Shown: piece by piece, positions 36,438 to 50,925 of the stretch
How the letters are laid out: the number at the start of each line of letters is the position of its first letter
Position numbering within the stretch: the stretch's first letter is position 1
DNA from: Callaeas wilsoni
Lineage: Eukaryota; Chordata; Aves; Passeriformes; Callaeidae
Direction of reading: 5' to 3'
NCBI GenBank assembly: GCA_013398955.1
Contig: VWPU01014135.1
Location: forward strand, 744,001 to 808,000
DNA length: 64,000 nucleotides
The notes under the pieces: generated by a model
Told to the model about the DNA's origin: nothing
The model's database searches: none
What the model saw: only the letters and a program-made list of their open reading frames with translations
Translations under genes and position numbers: made by a program

Positions 36438-39400
36438 CTAATCTCATTCAGTTCATTGAAGTTGAGACTACTGAAGATGATCCTTACCAAAACATTTCAG
36501 ACAATACTCGAAAATTTTGAGTGGCCTAACATTTTTAAATACCACCACTTCAAAATGTCAAAAAAATTATACTACGGCAAAAGAATCCTACTGAGGGGGG
36601 AAAAAATCCAAACAAATATTACTCATATTTGTCAGGAATTGTGAGAAATTAATCTTTCACAGAGAAGCTCCAGTCAGCTTGAAATGTCACAGTCTTTTCT
36701 TGAGGGACTTGATTCCCTGCTTTTGTGCAATCCCTAAATACTCCCTAGGTCACCTCCCCTCCTGCAGCTGCTGGACAGGGACAGCCCCACGGACAGGTCT
36801 CTTCATCCCTCCCACAGCCTTGGTTCCCACACGGGTCAATGGATACTCTACCATCACCCAGGCAGTGATGCTGGGGAAAACACTGACAATGCAATTTAAA
36901 GACTTTGCCAAATGCTCAAGGGATCAGAATTAGCGCTGCACAAATGTTTCTGAGTTTCTGATGGCCTGATTTTGCAATCCTAGTAATTTCTGTTTAACAT
37001 GGTGTGTTTGCTCACCTTACTTTAAAATACAATTTCATGCGAAAGTTCACATGAGCATAAACAACATTAAAACCCCCAAACATCAAAACATCCCTGCCAC
37101 TCTGTGGAACAATTCCCAGAAGCAACAGGTTGTCACTCTCTAATTTCACACATATTTAGACAATAGCAAAAGCCCTGATTCTTACAAATCCAGGTATTCA
37201 CTTTAAACATGGGGAGAGTTCCAGATGCTTTCATCCCATGTCCGTCTCTATTATTTAAGCTTCTCACCCCACTCATAACCTCTGTCCTGATCTTATCCTC
37301 CCTGACATCCATCTGAAAGATTGGAAACATTTTTAACGTGAACATTTTCCATCAAGTACCTGGGATATTTCATATCCTCCATCCACATGACGAGATGATG
37401 ACCCAAGAGCTGTCAGATTTCCTGTCTAGACCGAAGGGGCTCAGTTAGAAGTACACAGAAATTTTAATCCTGAACTTGTGCCTAGATCTGTAAGATGAGC
37501 ACTCCTGTTCAAGCTGATGCACAGCAAACCCAGCTGTGTATTTTACAGTTGACTTCCTACCCAAAAAGGGCACCTGCATCTCACATCAAACTAAACTGCA
37601 GCTTCCCCTGTCAGAGGGAAACGGGAAAATCAGAACTTCAAAAAGCACTGAGAGGGTTACATTACTTTTTTTCCTTCATTCTTACCAGTGGGTCTCATGA
37701 GAATTGATTAATTTTGTGACATTTTCTGCTCTTTTTTACAATCTATGTCATGAGAATGATTTGTCAAGGCTGTAATGCGTAATACTTTTAGTATTCTGCA
37801 CTACTGTGACCTTTACCTTCTTCTGTATATTTGATTGACTGACCACCCCACTTTGGATGTACAGCTTTCAGAAGATGGAAGCACACGCCAGACACAGCAG
37901 CCATTGAGTTATCACTGAAAAAATCACCGTCACTTGATAACTTTTACACTCTTCACTGCAGATCTGATGCAATTTTAGTCATGTCATTGAAACTTTTCAA
38001 TACAAAATGGAAACTTACAATATGGGGTGTATTGAAGCAGTGTTTTAAGAAGTGACAAATTTATGCGTAAGGACTCTGATTTCACTAAGGATAAGACAAG
38101 TTCAACTAATGCTCATAATCACCCAAACTCTCAAACTATCTGCTTATGCTTTCATAATGCTGTCACAGACTAAAGATTGCAATTCTATGAGATAAGGACT
38201 TGAAACATTAAAAACTAACCCAGAAACATGTTAAATTACCTCCCTGAGAGCAACACAAAATAAATTCCATTTACAGGAAAAAAATATTAACTCCCAAGTG
38301 CTAAACATTCAGAAACCACAGGAAAGAAGTGCTGATTACCATCTGCATTTGCTTCTGACTGGAGAACTTTGTTATCCGTTTTAGAATATTCTTGAGTTCC
38401 TGGGAACCTAAGGTAATGTTACCAATATATTAAACCTCACAGTCCTCATACTGACCATGTACGTTGTGTTACTTGACTGTAATCACAGAAGTCTGCCATG
38501 GTGCACGTGCTGCCATCTAAAATCAGAATTTGCTGGGGGTTTTTTTTCTCCACATTTATTCCTTTCCCATTACGTCAGTTTCTGTGAGTTTCAAGCACTT
38601 GTCCACAAGCAGTAATGACAGAAGGGAAATCACAGAAGTTTTTGGAAGTCCTTTCAGTTAAGCACCAAAAAGTCTGAAAGCTTATCTGGAGTTGGCACAA
38701 ATCTCTCGAGTTTGTAGAATTAATTGGGCTGGAAGGTCTTCTGAGAATAAAGATATCTTTGTGAGTGATTTCAAGCTACTTCCTATTTGTGATTGGAAAA
38801 TACCATACAAGTATTTGTTTTGTATCAGATGACACATGACAGCTACATCCCAGCTGTCTCAATCCACACTTTTAAAATGGTGCATTTCAAGGAATTTAAG
38901 CGAATAGTGACTTCCATAAACTCATTGTGCTACAGTATTTCACAAAAAATTCCAGATACTGCCAGATCAGCACTGCTGGTAGAGACTGGATTGTTAAACT
39001 ATGGTTTGCGTATTTGTAGAATCATCTCCTACATGCTGCTCCTTCCACATAAGCCATTTTCAAGACTCTGCCAGAACAGAAACGGAATGCTCTGATCACA
39101 CACAGCTCTCAGTTACTTAAGGCTGAGAAATCTGTGGCCAGTTCATAAAACTCACAAAAATATTATGCTTACTTGAAGCACAATGATCTAAGCAATGCAA
39201 AGAGAGAGCCCAGACACTCCTCTCCAAACGGCGTTTAATTAACACAACCTCAAAAGATTCAAGTTCGAAAGCAGCATCGCTTAGGAACAGAAATTCCTGG
39301 AATGTTCTTCTGAGACCTATAATCACTTTGCAATTCTGGCTGTTGAATTAAAGAAAAATATTAGTGCTTTGAGATCATCTGAAAACCCACAACTTACTCA

Positions 39401-42041
39401 CAGTGAAAAATATTTGGGGATGGCATTAGGGGATCTCCAGCTTCAAGCAGAACCCACCACATTTACAATTACTGCAGACAAAAGATGTAGAATGTAGTGC
39501 AGAAATGTAATCTTCTCAGAATAGCCAATTCCCAAATGAATACTCCATTAATTGTTCAATGTAAAATAAAATAACACTTGGGGGAGCAGGGACCTCTACC
39601 TCTTCAAATGAGGACTCCACCCACTGCTGCATCATGATCTCTTTATACACTTTTGGCTTAACAAAACCTGTTGGATTTCTGTTTTGTTTTCCATTTCAGG
39701 GAGTGGAAAACCACATTCCTCCAAAGCAGTCACAGCCTGACCATCACGCCGTGCTCAGGAATGCAGCTCTTGCCACCCTTCCACCAGTGCTGGTTGTGGT
39801 AAGAAGGACCCCGTGGTGCCCTGGCACTCAGGGTATGAACCACATGGCTCTCCTCTGGAAGAAGGAAATGAGATATTCTGAATGAGTTCCTTTCAATTCC
39901 AGCAGGGTCTGGACAATCCAAAGGGCCATACCTGAGGAAGGACAAGCTTCCATGCAATGCTCCAACTCGCACAGCAAATTCCCGTGGCCGGAGCTGCCCA
40001 GACGCCTCCCCGGAGCTGAGCTGGTGCTCTGGGCACCTCCGTGAGCAGGTGATGGATATGGGCAGTCCCAAACCCGCACAGGGAAAATGAGGAGGCTGCC
40101 CACAGGCCGCAGAAACCAGGTTTAACTTCAGGGAGTGTTCGGACCACAGGTAAAGAAACAAAAGAGCCCTGTTTTCCTCTGGGGCGTAAATGAATGACTA
40201 TTGATCCCACAGCCAGAGTGTGAGGAATGTGATTATGGAGGAGTGGGTGCCTTTGCTTTCTTTTCTTCAGCATTTTCTTACTTCTGATCATTCTGATCTC
40301 TCTGTTTTTAAGTTGCTTTCCTACAGCTTTGCTGAAGCTTATTCATGCACATTTACTTGCACAAATAACACGGGAGACAAGTAATTTAGTCCCAATAGGT
40401 TAATATCACCTTTGTTTATGAAGTTATGCCAGAATAGCTATTTCCATTTTACGCTGTGCAAGGTAAAGAACATTTTTCAAAGCTGAGACACTGACTGGAA
40501 GCTTATTTTCTTGTTCCAGGTGGTGAATAAAAATAACAGATAGAAGATGAACTACACCATTTTTAAAATCTTAAAGGATGTGTCTCTACTCATTGGTCAA
40601 GCTGAATTAACTTGCAGCCTCCAAGCCAAATGCAGGCTCGAGGAGGAGAGGAATAATTTAGTTACTGAATTGAAACACTGAGTAATCTAAAATTATGCAA
40701 ATATTCTCTTTGCCCTTGCAAATCTTTACATATGAACTCTACTGGTCTTTACTCCCGAGTCTGCACCAGTATAGCAGTTTCATTTCTTCTAGAACTATGG
40801 CAACAAACATTTTTAGCTCAGGTTTTGTGCAATTATTTCAGTAGTCAAAGTATGTTCAGATTTTAAAATAGATTCTCAAGATTTTTAAGATTGAAATTAA
40901 ATAAATTTACTTTAAAAAGAAAACTGCATTTAATATAAATGATGACCAAGATGTACTGAGATATTTTTACCCAATTCAGAAAAATACTGCAGGTATCTAT
41001 TCCTCCTGCTTTTCCAGAATTCTACATTATATAAGTAACCCCTTGCAAGCATTCCTTTTACAATGATTGTACTCTGCAGTCCTCAGCCACTTCTCAATAC
41101 TAACACTGTACTTTTTGCAGCTATCTGTTTCGAGCTTAGAGGTTTAAATCTAGTTTAAGGCCTTTCCCACATTGCTAAGTTCATTATTATAAAGTTATCT
41201 AGGTAATATTCCAGTGTATTCCCAGTAAGCATTCTACTCTGGTTTTAGAAGCTTAACATGCAAAAAAATCTGTCAATTTTAAAGTTTATTAAAAAGACAA
41301 ATTCTGCTTCTTGTACAGATATTTCTTTTAAACAAATCTTTTCACTATTTACATACTATATCCTTTATTTGACATTTCCCTAACAGAAGCACTACATTGG
41401 TAAGAGCAGATCTAACAGACATTTATCAATTAGTATCTGAGCAGCTCAGTATGTTAAACAGAAATCCTAACTGTAATTTTATTCCCTTGTGTATTTTTAG
41501 GAACTGGCAAGTACTTAAGAAAACCTACTCACTTCCCTTGGGCTGAGGATGGATGTGAGACAGATTCCCCTAATGTGAAGGAACTTAAAGATGACCAAGA
41601 AACTTATTTATATTCTCTTCAGGAAATAAATAATTTGTCCTTATTTCTTTCAAAAAGCCACCAAACTGCTCATACTTGAGAAGAAAATTAACCTCTTTAC
41701 TGATTAATCACTAGGCAGCTTTGACTGGTGAAGAGAAAATTGTATTACAAATGAACAGCTACCTGTTATCAAATTACAAGGCATTTTCATCAAAGGACCC
41801 AAAAATGCAGCACACTGACCAGTTAACGTGTTTCCACTGACCTGGGGGGATTTTTCCAGTTAACGGCTTCTGAAGAATGCTGCCTTTTGATTCTTGTCTC
41901 TGACACAAAAATGATTGTCCCATTTAGCCCCTGCTCTATCACATACATCAGAGAATCCTATTTACTCACATGCTACTGGAACATTAAAACACAATACTGT
42001 GATTGTCTCTGGAAGAAAATTCTAAAGATTGACTTTTTTCC

Positions 42042-42060
42042 TTTTTTTTTTTTTTTTTTN
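42042..42060. other. Poly(T) run ending in one ambiguous base (N)
   Basis: Eighteen T residues (42042-42059) are followed by the only N in the window at 42060, and unique sequence resumes at once. The N most likely marks an unresolved homopolymer length or polishing ambiguity, not a real scaffold gap. Any ORF crossing it is meaningless. Confidence 0.9.
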
Positions 42061-44056
42061 AAAGGGAGTAAGATCAAAAGCTAACTTTAATAGATGTTTG
42101 ACTAAGGTCACACTCCTAGGAAATGGAACACTAAAGATGAAAGAGAACAAATAGATTTGGTTTTTGATCTCAGCCAAATGCATTTGGCATTGTTTAGCTT
42201 TTATAAAATACTTCAACTTTAGGCTGTATCATGACTAAAATGAATTGGTTGAAGGTTTCAATAGTTTGGTAAGACTTTAACATGTACCAACATTTGGAAA
42301 AGCATCTGAAGTATCTGGCCAGATTTTTTTCTTACTGGAGTGACGTCAGGTCAAGTCTAAATACTGCTGTTAGGGCTACATCTATAGAAACAATTTAAAG
42401 AATTATATTTTCCTAACCCTACGCAGATTTAAGAGTTACTATCCACTAGTGCTGCAAAATCAGGACCACTGGTACTTCTAGAGAGAAATTTCGGGGTAAA
42501 CTGCAGAGCACTGAGAAAAGGTATTGGAATTATTCAATTAAAACAAGCAACTGTGTCCCTAACCAAGAGTGCAGATCGGATCCTTTTCCCAAATTATTTC
42601 ACAGTTCTTGGGGAAATCCACATTTGTAATCTATACAGGAGTAAGAGGGGAGTGGATTACAATCTACAAACTATTACTTTCAAATTTGTCAGCAATAATG
42701 GTGTTTGCTAACTGAAGACAACTTGCTTAATTAAGGAAAAAGATGAGATAACACTCATTAAAGCAATATGCTTAAATCATTACTATTGTTAGAAAAAATT
42801 AATTATCATTACCACCAGAAGAACTGCAGAAACCTCTAAACCACTTAGTAGGCTACAGAGTCAAACTTTCCAAAGGAGTTCCATGAGCCCTGATAAAAAT
42901 CAGTGATGGCAGGAAATGCCCCAACCCCAGGGTTCAAAACTGCCTTTTTAGCATTCTGATGAAAATTAATGCTTACATCATGAACTATATTGCAACAAAA
43001 ATGACTCTATCTGAGCTATGCAAACATTTGGCCCCAGAAACGCTACAGAAATTATATAAAGGGAAGAACTTCCTGCTCTTACTTTCCAATTATTCTATCA
43101 CTGTATTACAGCAGTGATAAGGAGCTGATAAAGAGCTGAGATACTTCCCGAGACACAAAGTCAGGTATTTATCATCATTAAAGGAGACCCACCTAACCAC
43201 AAGCCCCAAAAGTAAAGCAGGGAAGGAAGAGGTGATTCCCCACACACGTCTCTCAAGACCTTTCTCCAGGGCCACTTAAAACCCTGCACAGAGGCACCTC
43301 AGCCATTTGCTCTCCAACCTCCAGCCACAAGCTTAACCACACCAAGCAACCGGTTCTTTCCTTCTTTATACTCCTGATTTCTTCAAAAGGGAAAACACCT
43401 CAAACTTTCCCCTCTTTTGTTTTAGAAGGACATGGCCTATTACACCTTTTTCTGTTCTTTATTACTTTCTGTACCACATTTCTGCTGCTGAGGCAAGAAG
43501 CGATTTGCTGAGCCCACCTGGACGCTGAGGATCCCTGCAGGCCACAAACCCCAGCCAGCTGAGCTCTGCCCCGCCAGGCACACAGCACCTGCACCCAGCA
43601 ATATTTCAGCTGTGTCACTCTCAAATATCACAAATATGCACCTCCCTACCTGCAGCACCTCGCCACACATCACAAATAAACCGGGTTTGTTCCTCAGCAC
43701 CTCCGTTCTCTGCCACCGAAAAAATCACAACCTCAGCCTCGTCCTTCAGATCCCACCAGCTTCAAGCGCCAGTCAGTGCTGAGCCACACTACCGCAAACC
43801 TGACGCTTAAAAATCCCTGCCTTAAGCCAGAAGGATTAGTAATCGACAGAAAAAATAATAAAAATCTAAGAAGAAAACTTTTTTTTACACCAACACAGAA
43901 AAGCTGTTCGGAAGAGTATTAAAATACTTTGTTTTCCAGGACAGAAAGCAAGGATGGAAGCCATGGAAGCAAGCTGGATCTCAGCTGAAGTGTAAACTTG
44001 ATTTGAGAGAGGCTGCTATGCAGCCAAAGTAGAGGGTTGGGGTTTATATCTAATTT

Positions 44057-44143
44057 TATACATATATATGTATATATGTATCTTTTATACATATATATAT
44101 ACACACACACACACATATATATATATTTATATATTTATATATA
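44057..44143. repeat. Compound TA / CA microsatellite
   Basis: Alternating TATA and ATGT blocks lead into an (AC)n run of about 9 units at 44099-44115 and then more (TA)n with TTTATATA interruptions. It is a typical compound dinucleotide repeat and a likely polymorphic, cruciform-prone site. Confidence 0.95.
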
Positions 44144-46554
44144 GGAAATGTACATGCTTTCATTCCCTACAGTTTGTTGATCAACAAACACCCAATGTGG
44201 AATTCCTGCTTCTCCTTAGAGTTCTCCAGGCATTGAAAATTTTTGATTCTTCCTGAAGCCAGGAGTATTTTCATTTCTCTACCCTTAAGACATTAAGCCT
44301 ACAAAAGTTCAATAAAAACTCCCTTTGTTTTAGCAGCTGAACATTTGCTATTCTGCATATCTCTTGAAGGACACAAAAACCTACAACATTAATTATACAG
44401 CACATTTAGGCATCAGCAAAACAGGTCTTGGTCTCACCCATTTCACTGTCCAGCAGCCCAAATCTGCATCTCACTTTTTACCCATTTCCCAAAGAAGGTG
44501 TCAGTTTATCTATCTAAAGATTAAGCTGTGGGATTTGGGTTACTGGCATTTCCAAAGAAAGAAGCTCAAGAATTAGAAAGCTGCTTTATATGGTGTATTA
44601 GGAATGTGCTGGATGACAGAAAAAAAATTGTAATTAAACCAATTAGCAGAAAGCTAGACAAGTAACTCAGATGTATGGTAAATGAAGTTATATCTTCAGT
44701 CTTCCAACTGTTCTGCTGGTAGGCTCAAGTTTCAAAATATTGTGCTTCTTAAACAATGAAATTAATAAATGCTTCATAATCTTTTGTGTCTGGTTCAGCT
44801 CAAGAAAAGGAATTTATTAAAAAAACAAGAGTGCATTTATGGATAAAAATTAACTTCTACCAAATAAAAACCAGAAGACTATGAAGCAAAAATTAGAGCA
44901 AAATAGTGCTTGATTAATTTGGTCCTTAGCAGGAATATAAAAGGACCAGCCTGTGGAGGATATCATAAGACTGATTTATATTACCAACACTGAACTAGCG
45001 AGGTATATGCTTATATATCACATTTTATAAGAGGCATCATGGGATCACACCATCTGGTATGGAGACATCAATAACTGCACCTTTTAAAAAATAACAGCCA
45101 GGGACCAAAAATGATCACGGTGAGGTTTTCTTTTGTTTTCTTTTTAACTCTGGAAATTTCCCAGTGCAGAACAGGAGGACAGGAAGGTGCAGCAGGACTG
45201 AAGGGCAGCCCTGGAGGGGCACAGGAGTCTCGGTGTTCCCACTCCACCAGACCCTGCAGATACAGGCAAGGGCAGCCACATTTACTGGAGACATCGCTGC
45301 TTTACTTTTGTCCAGATGATTAAAATATTTTTGTCCTTGAGCAAAAATATTTAGTCTCCAGTTGTAAATGCAGTAAACAAACTCCCTGCAGGAAATGAGT
45401 TATTTTTCCCTTCCTGAAAGAACTCGTAATACGACGAGCATAACATCACCAACGATGGGATGAAATGGTGTTTTGAACTGTAGAAATAACAAATCTATTA
45501 TGAATAATTTGCACCAGAAATCCTGGAAACTGGATGACCTACGGCCAGTTCTTGTTTTATTCAGTGAAAACAAAATTAAGAGGGAGATCTGTACAACTGG
45601 ATTTCAACTGGATTTCCTCACAACTTCCAGTTGCACTCACACACAGGTGACTAATTCTTTTACTCTTTTCTTTTTTCTTTTTTTTCTTTTCTCCCAAACC
45701 AAACAGGAGGCAAAGATGCAAAGATGTGCTGTCCCCAGACACATTAGGATTAATTATGGGGAAAAGTAAATGAGAACTATTTCATCTTCAAAGTGCTTTC
45801 CTAAGACGTTAACATCTAATAACAATATTAAAGTCACATTACAGGTCTTTAATCTGTGGCAGTAATAATGCTGTCTAGTTTAATAAAAATACCCATTAAA
45901 ATAAATATTTTGGCCATAGACTTTTAGGAGTTTGCAAAACTGTATTATTACCAAGTGGAAGACACTTTGGGATTGTTCAAACTAAATTCTGAGAGCAGCA
46001 CTGTTGCAATAACAGCAGCTTGGGTCCCTTTCCTTGCTTACCCATGCTCTCCTAGAAAGAAATGAAACCTACCTCATCAGGATCACGTGAATACTTACAC
46101 AAAAGACAGAAGCAGTAAAAGTTGTCATGTATCTTGAAACCAGTAGCTAAGTAAGAAATCATAACGAAGCAGAGCTCAGGAGCTGTGCAGATCTCCTGCA
46201 AACCTGATCTGCACAGACAAGGCAGTACCCAGCTCACTCCTGAGATATTCCTTACCAAATTCTATTGGAATTCCAGCAGAGGGACCAACTGCATTTCCAA
46301 GCTGCAATAAGATAATTGCTGTTTCACCAGGAATGTAACCTTTGAAGCAGGAGCCCTTCATGTCAGAGATTCCTGACCCGAGCAGAGCGACACAGGTTCC
46401 TGGGCACCAACTCACCTGGCGCTGCTGGAGGCCCTCTGGATACCCTGACACGTTTCATGGAACAATTCACTGCTGAGGATGTTAGAAGTTGGTAAATAAT
46501 GTTCATTGCTCTAAGAACTGCCCTTTTAATTTGCTAAGGAGTTTGAAAAGGCGT

Positions 46555-46900
46555 CATAACTTCTTGCTGGGTTACATTTACAAAATTGAGTGTCAGCTTC
46601 CAAGTTTTGGGAGCCGTGATAGTAGAACGTGAACACATTCATCTGCAATGCTGCAGGCACAACATTAGCCAATGAGAGATTAATTAATTAACTTGTTTAC
46701 CAAAAGTAAGAAATAAAACAAGCATATTTTTGCTGTTGGCTTCACGGAAAGTGCAATCAGCATTTTCAGAGTGCAAGGCAGTCTCTCTTTGTGTTTGTTT
46801 TTGGCTGGCTGACATTCTCTCGCCAACAATGTGTTATTGCTTGCTCTTTTTTTTCAACAATTATTAAACTGAAATAGCTGAAAGGCTTCTAAACAATATT
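46555..46900. promoter_or_regulatory. Candidate intronic regulatory element (CCAAT, TTAATTAATTAA, forkhead)
   Basis: Within about 350 bp of repeat-free sequence there is CCAAT at 46669-46673, the palindromic homeodomain run TTAATTAATTAA at 46680-46691 and the forkhead-like TTGTTTAC at 46693-46700. CAACAATTATTAAACTGAAA lies further right, a SOX/homeodomain-like block. The tight spacing of different motif classes fits a developmental enhancer. Function and conservation are not shown by the sequence alone. Confidence 0.3.
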
Positions 46901-49900
46901 CCAGCACTGTCTTAACTCAGAACATGGAATTCCCCTAATTTGGTTTTATAAACTCTATAGCTCCTCTTTACCCCTTTTTCCTCACATAGCACCTTGGTAC
47001 AGGGGCAGATGAGAAGCTGGATAATCTCAATTACAGGTGATGGCAGATGAGGGGAACTGGCACAAAGAACAATGTCTTTCATTTGAGATTTCTGCTCTTT
47101 ATCTTTCTTGGAGAGATCTTTCCTGTTGGCCTGGACTGGTGCATTTGATGAATGGGTCAGCAGCAAGGGTCTGTGTGAGCAAATGAGTAAGATGCACATC
47201 CCATCCCCCAAACCATAATGAAAATCTTTATCATGCTTTGAGATGACCTAAGAACATGTTCCTGCTTTTTTACATATTACAATTCAGTTGTCCAGTAAAA
47301 GCATGAAGTGCTAGCATCAACCATTCCAGAAAGCTGGGACTCACACATGGGTGGTGCTACTTTAGGCAGATATTTAATATCAAATTAATTTTTAAAACCC
47401 CATAAAACAGTAAGACAGACTTTTCTAATCATAAGTGTTCCAATAATCTTTTTGAAGCAACACAGCTGCTACAAAAAAAGATGGAGTTTCATGGGCAGAA
47501 AAACTAAATTACCAGAAGTTGCTCAGTCCTATCTCTTTTTTCCTTAATTAGCATGTAATGAGACCACAGAACTAATCTACAAGAAGTATCTGTCTATATC
47601 TGAGAGCAAAGGATGACATTATTTCTGCTTAATTACCTGCACCCATATCCACACCTCTGCGTTGCCAGAAATGACCATATTCACCACAGGTGGGACCTTC
47701 TTTCTCTAAACCTCACTCCTGCAAACTTGCTAGTATTGATAAATTGTAGAAAAAGTTGCAAAGTTCCCCCTGACATCTTGTGAGAAGGATCAAGGTGAGT
47801 CACAAAACTTCTCTTGTTAGAGCTGTCACAGAAGTTCCCCCCGAAACACTTTGTTATCACGAACAGAAGTATTCCAGAAGTTCTTGGTGAGTTTCTCATA
47901 GAAATTTATTACCTCTAAAAGATGCTGGTTGATGATTTAGTGACATGAACTGAAAATTATTCAGGAAAACCATTCACTTTCTTTGCTCAACCCTTGTTGA
48001 GTTTGCTCAAGCCCATGTTTCCTCAGCAAGGCCATTTACTGATATAAATTATACTTAGCAGGTGGAAATTCATTCCTTCGTTCTCTCTTTTTCATGATGG
48101 AAAAAGACTGAATTTTCTTTCAATTATTAAAAGCCAAGAATAACGATACCCAAAAGAAGGTGAAAAAGTACAACAAAAATATGTATCAACTGTTATGGTC
48201 TGGACAGTGAAATACAAGAATATGAGGAAGAATATACACAATCAGCACATAATTTATTGATCGCCCCTTCTCCAACGAAGGGCCATCAGCTAGTTTAAAA
48301 GTAAAATTACATACTAAAATAACAGCAGAGAGAGGTAAAAATTATGAGGGTCATGCAAGGGGAAAAATATGTATCTTCAGCAAAGATTTTTAAATGAGAT
48401 GGAGAGTCAATGAGGCAGAGAAATACAGGAAAGCCCTTCTGTGCCAGAAAGAATTGCAGAAAAGCAGGTTCTTTTAGCATCAGTGGTGAAATGTGGAGTG
48501 GCAGCATGGCAAAGCAAACAAAAAAAGCAAAGCAGACACTCCTGAAATAAACTGCCCTAATCCTGCTTTTTAGAATGTCTATTAATTACATTAGCATAAT
48601 GGAAGTTGTCTGAAAGGCCAGACAAAACCAGGAGAAGAAAATAAATGACTTGTGCTAACAAATGTGCTCACAAGTTACATGACTGCAAACACTAAATTGT
48701 ACATAAGTCATGGACTGCATCATGCAGCTCTCCCCGAGCTTTGCAATCCTCCTGCCCAAATCCCAGTCCCTCCCTGCTGCCTGCAGAGTGACTCCACATC
48801 GAGCTTTGCTGCTGCCAACATCATTGATGGCACTTCTGTTCCTGTGTCAGGGACCCGCACGTTCCCGGTCACCGGGTCCAGCTGCTCCCAGCTCCGTGCA
48901 CTCAGGGTCGAGGGAGGAAAAAAGGCAACAGGTGAGAGAAAAATGGCAAGTGCTTGACCACAGAAATAAAGTTCAAAGGATTTGCAGCAGTAGGCAGAAA
49001 GTTTAACATAAACGGCAAAACAAAAAGGTCATTTTTAACAGCACGAATAAATAAACGCTGGGACAATTTACTGGGCGTGGGATGAATTCCCCATCAGCTG
49101 GATCTTTGAGCTGGGCCTGGATGTGCTCCTCGGATACTGATGGAGCTCAGCTGGCTTCTCCCAGGTGGAATTCACAGCCCTGGTGACACAGGAGGCCTTT
49201 ACACACGGACAGTATGGCCCTGACACATTCCATCTGCTCAAGTGTGCAATCCGTGAGCAATCCGGGTGCACAGGCTGCCCCTTGCACTGCAAACCTACCC
49301 ACAGGGTGCAAAATTCCTTGTGGGAGAGTCGGAATCATTCCTTAGAATATGGCATGATTTGTGTACCATGGATGTAGAAAGACTTCGCCTCAATAATTAT
49401 GTACACGGATAGTTATTTTGGGCTTTTAACACTTTGGTGGAATATAAACTTACTAAGAAAAATTATTCTAATGGTCTGTCTGTTTAGTTGCACATGTCCC
49501 CTCCAAACATATTTATTCTCTAGAAAAACACATCTAGAGCAGGCAAGAAGGTTTAAAGGTGCGCCCCAACGGCTGGTTTATATAAAATATATTAACAAAT
49601 TTAACTGTGCCTCATGACCACAGCAACCTCCTGCACTCCATCCGTGACCTGTGGCACTGCTGAGGACACAGAACCGTCCAGGCCATCTCCACACAGAGTG
49701 GGAGAAGCCTCCTCATCCCAGGCTCCATCCCAAGACACAAAGGCTCAGCCCCCCACGGTTACCCCCACACGCTGCAGGCGAAATGGTCAACACTAAACGA
49801 GAATGAGCTCTGTTTCCAGAGAACTACCAAGCTAGTGCAGAATACCGTACTGATTTATACGTGACTTTTCATAACAATAACCTTGTGGATGTATCTGAAG

Positions 49901-50757
49901 AACAGGTAATGACAACACCAAACTGAGCTGTTTTCAAATATTGCTTGAATGTTTTTCCTTCGATTGTCAAATGCAACAAAATAAAAAACACAAGTTATTC
50001 AACTGTGAAATCGTATTTAAATCTAAGACTTTCTCTGGCTGTTAGAACACCTCAGCCCAAGCTACGCTGCAGAGCAGTTCCCTAACCAGCACAATTTTGA
50101 TGTTAATTCAGCTGAAGCTGCCGTGCCAGAGCTGCTCTGAGCCTGTCCCAGCCCTGCTGTGGCTCCGAGAGCGTGGCCACGGGGATGGCAGTGGAGGCCC
50201 AGCACTGCATTAGCCAGGCTGTGAGCAGCTGATGAGCTGTGCCGATTCATTTCCAGGGAGATCTGCTTGGACATTATTGGGTTTCAATCCTTGACCTACA
50301 GAATTTTAAGCATCACTTCACTCATATTAGAGATTCTGTATTTAGACAAAATACAGATTATGGACGACTTCTAAGTCAGCAGGAAAGAAAGTCCTTTACA
50401 GGAAAGATTATTTGTTTTACTGAAGACTTGTTTAAAAACAAAAATTAAAAAAATCCTTCCCAACTCAACTGTAAATTAAGTTTAAAGTTGGTAGAACTGA
50501 TTGTTGTTAATTACATAAATAAGTGAAGTAGGAATGGGTAGCAGAGTTTAAGTATAGTTATAAGCAGACACCAACAGTTTCTTCTATGAGTTCTATCAGA
50601 AATAAAAAATTACCATTTGACATGTTCAGTTTACTCCTCTCTCCTGTTGAATTTAACAGCTCATACCTTGTTTGATGGAAAAAGCCTGAAAGAGAATCCT
50701 TAAACTGATAAATTACCATTAGATTAAGGAGAAATTACAGCACCACAAGAAATTCAC

Positions 50758-50925
50758 TGAATGGCCGAGGTTGGAAAGGACCTCTGGAGATCATGCAGGC
50801 CCAACTCTCCCCTTTGAGAAAGGGTCACCTGGAGCAGATTTCCCAGGACAGTGTCCAGATGAGCCTCAGGACGTGCAGGGATGGAGATTTCAGCCCACTG
50901 GGGGCTGCAGTGCTCACCCATCCCT
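50758..50925 (-). repeat. CR1 LINE fragment, older subfamily
   Basis: The + strand contains GAGGTTGGAAAGGACCTCTG, GAGATCATGCAGGCCCAACT, GGGTCACCTGGAGCAGATT and CCCAGGACAGTGTCCAGA, then AGGGATGGAGATTTC. This is the reverse complement of a CR1 subfamily 3' region (GGACCTCTGGAGATCAT...GGGTCACCTAGAGCAG type). It is more diverged than the copy at 17633 and its right boundary is uncertain. Confidence 0.88.

Noticed and set aside
38700..38755. Possible further CR1 tail (TAGAATTAATTGGGCTGGAA)
   Set aside because: Similarity to the CR1 3' region is limited to about 35 bp with several mismatches, so it is not safely above chance.
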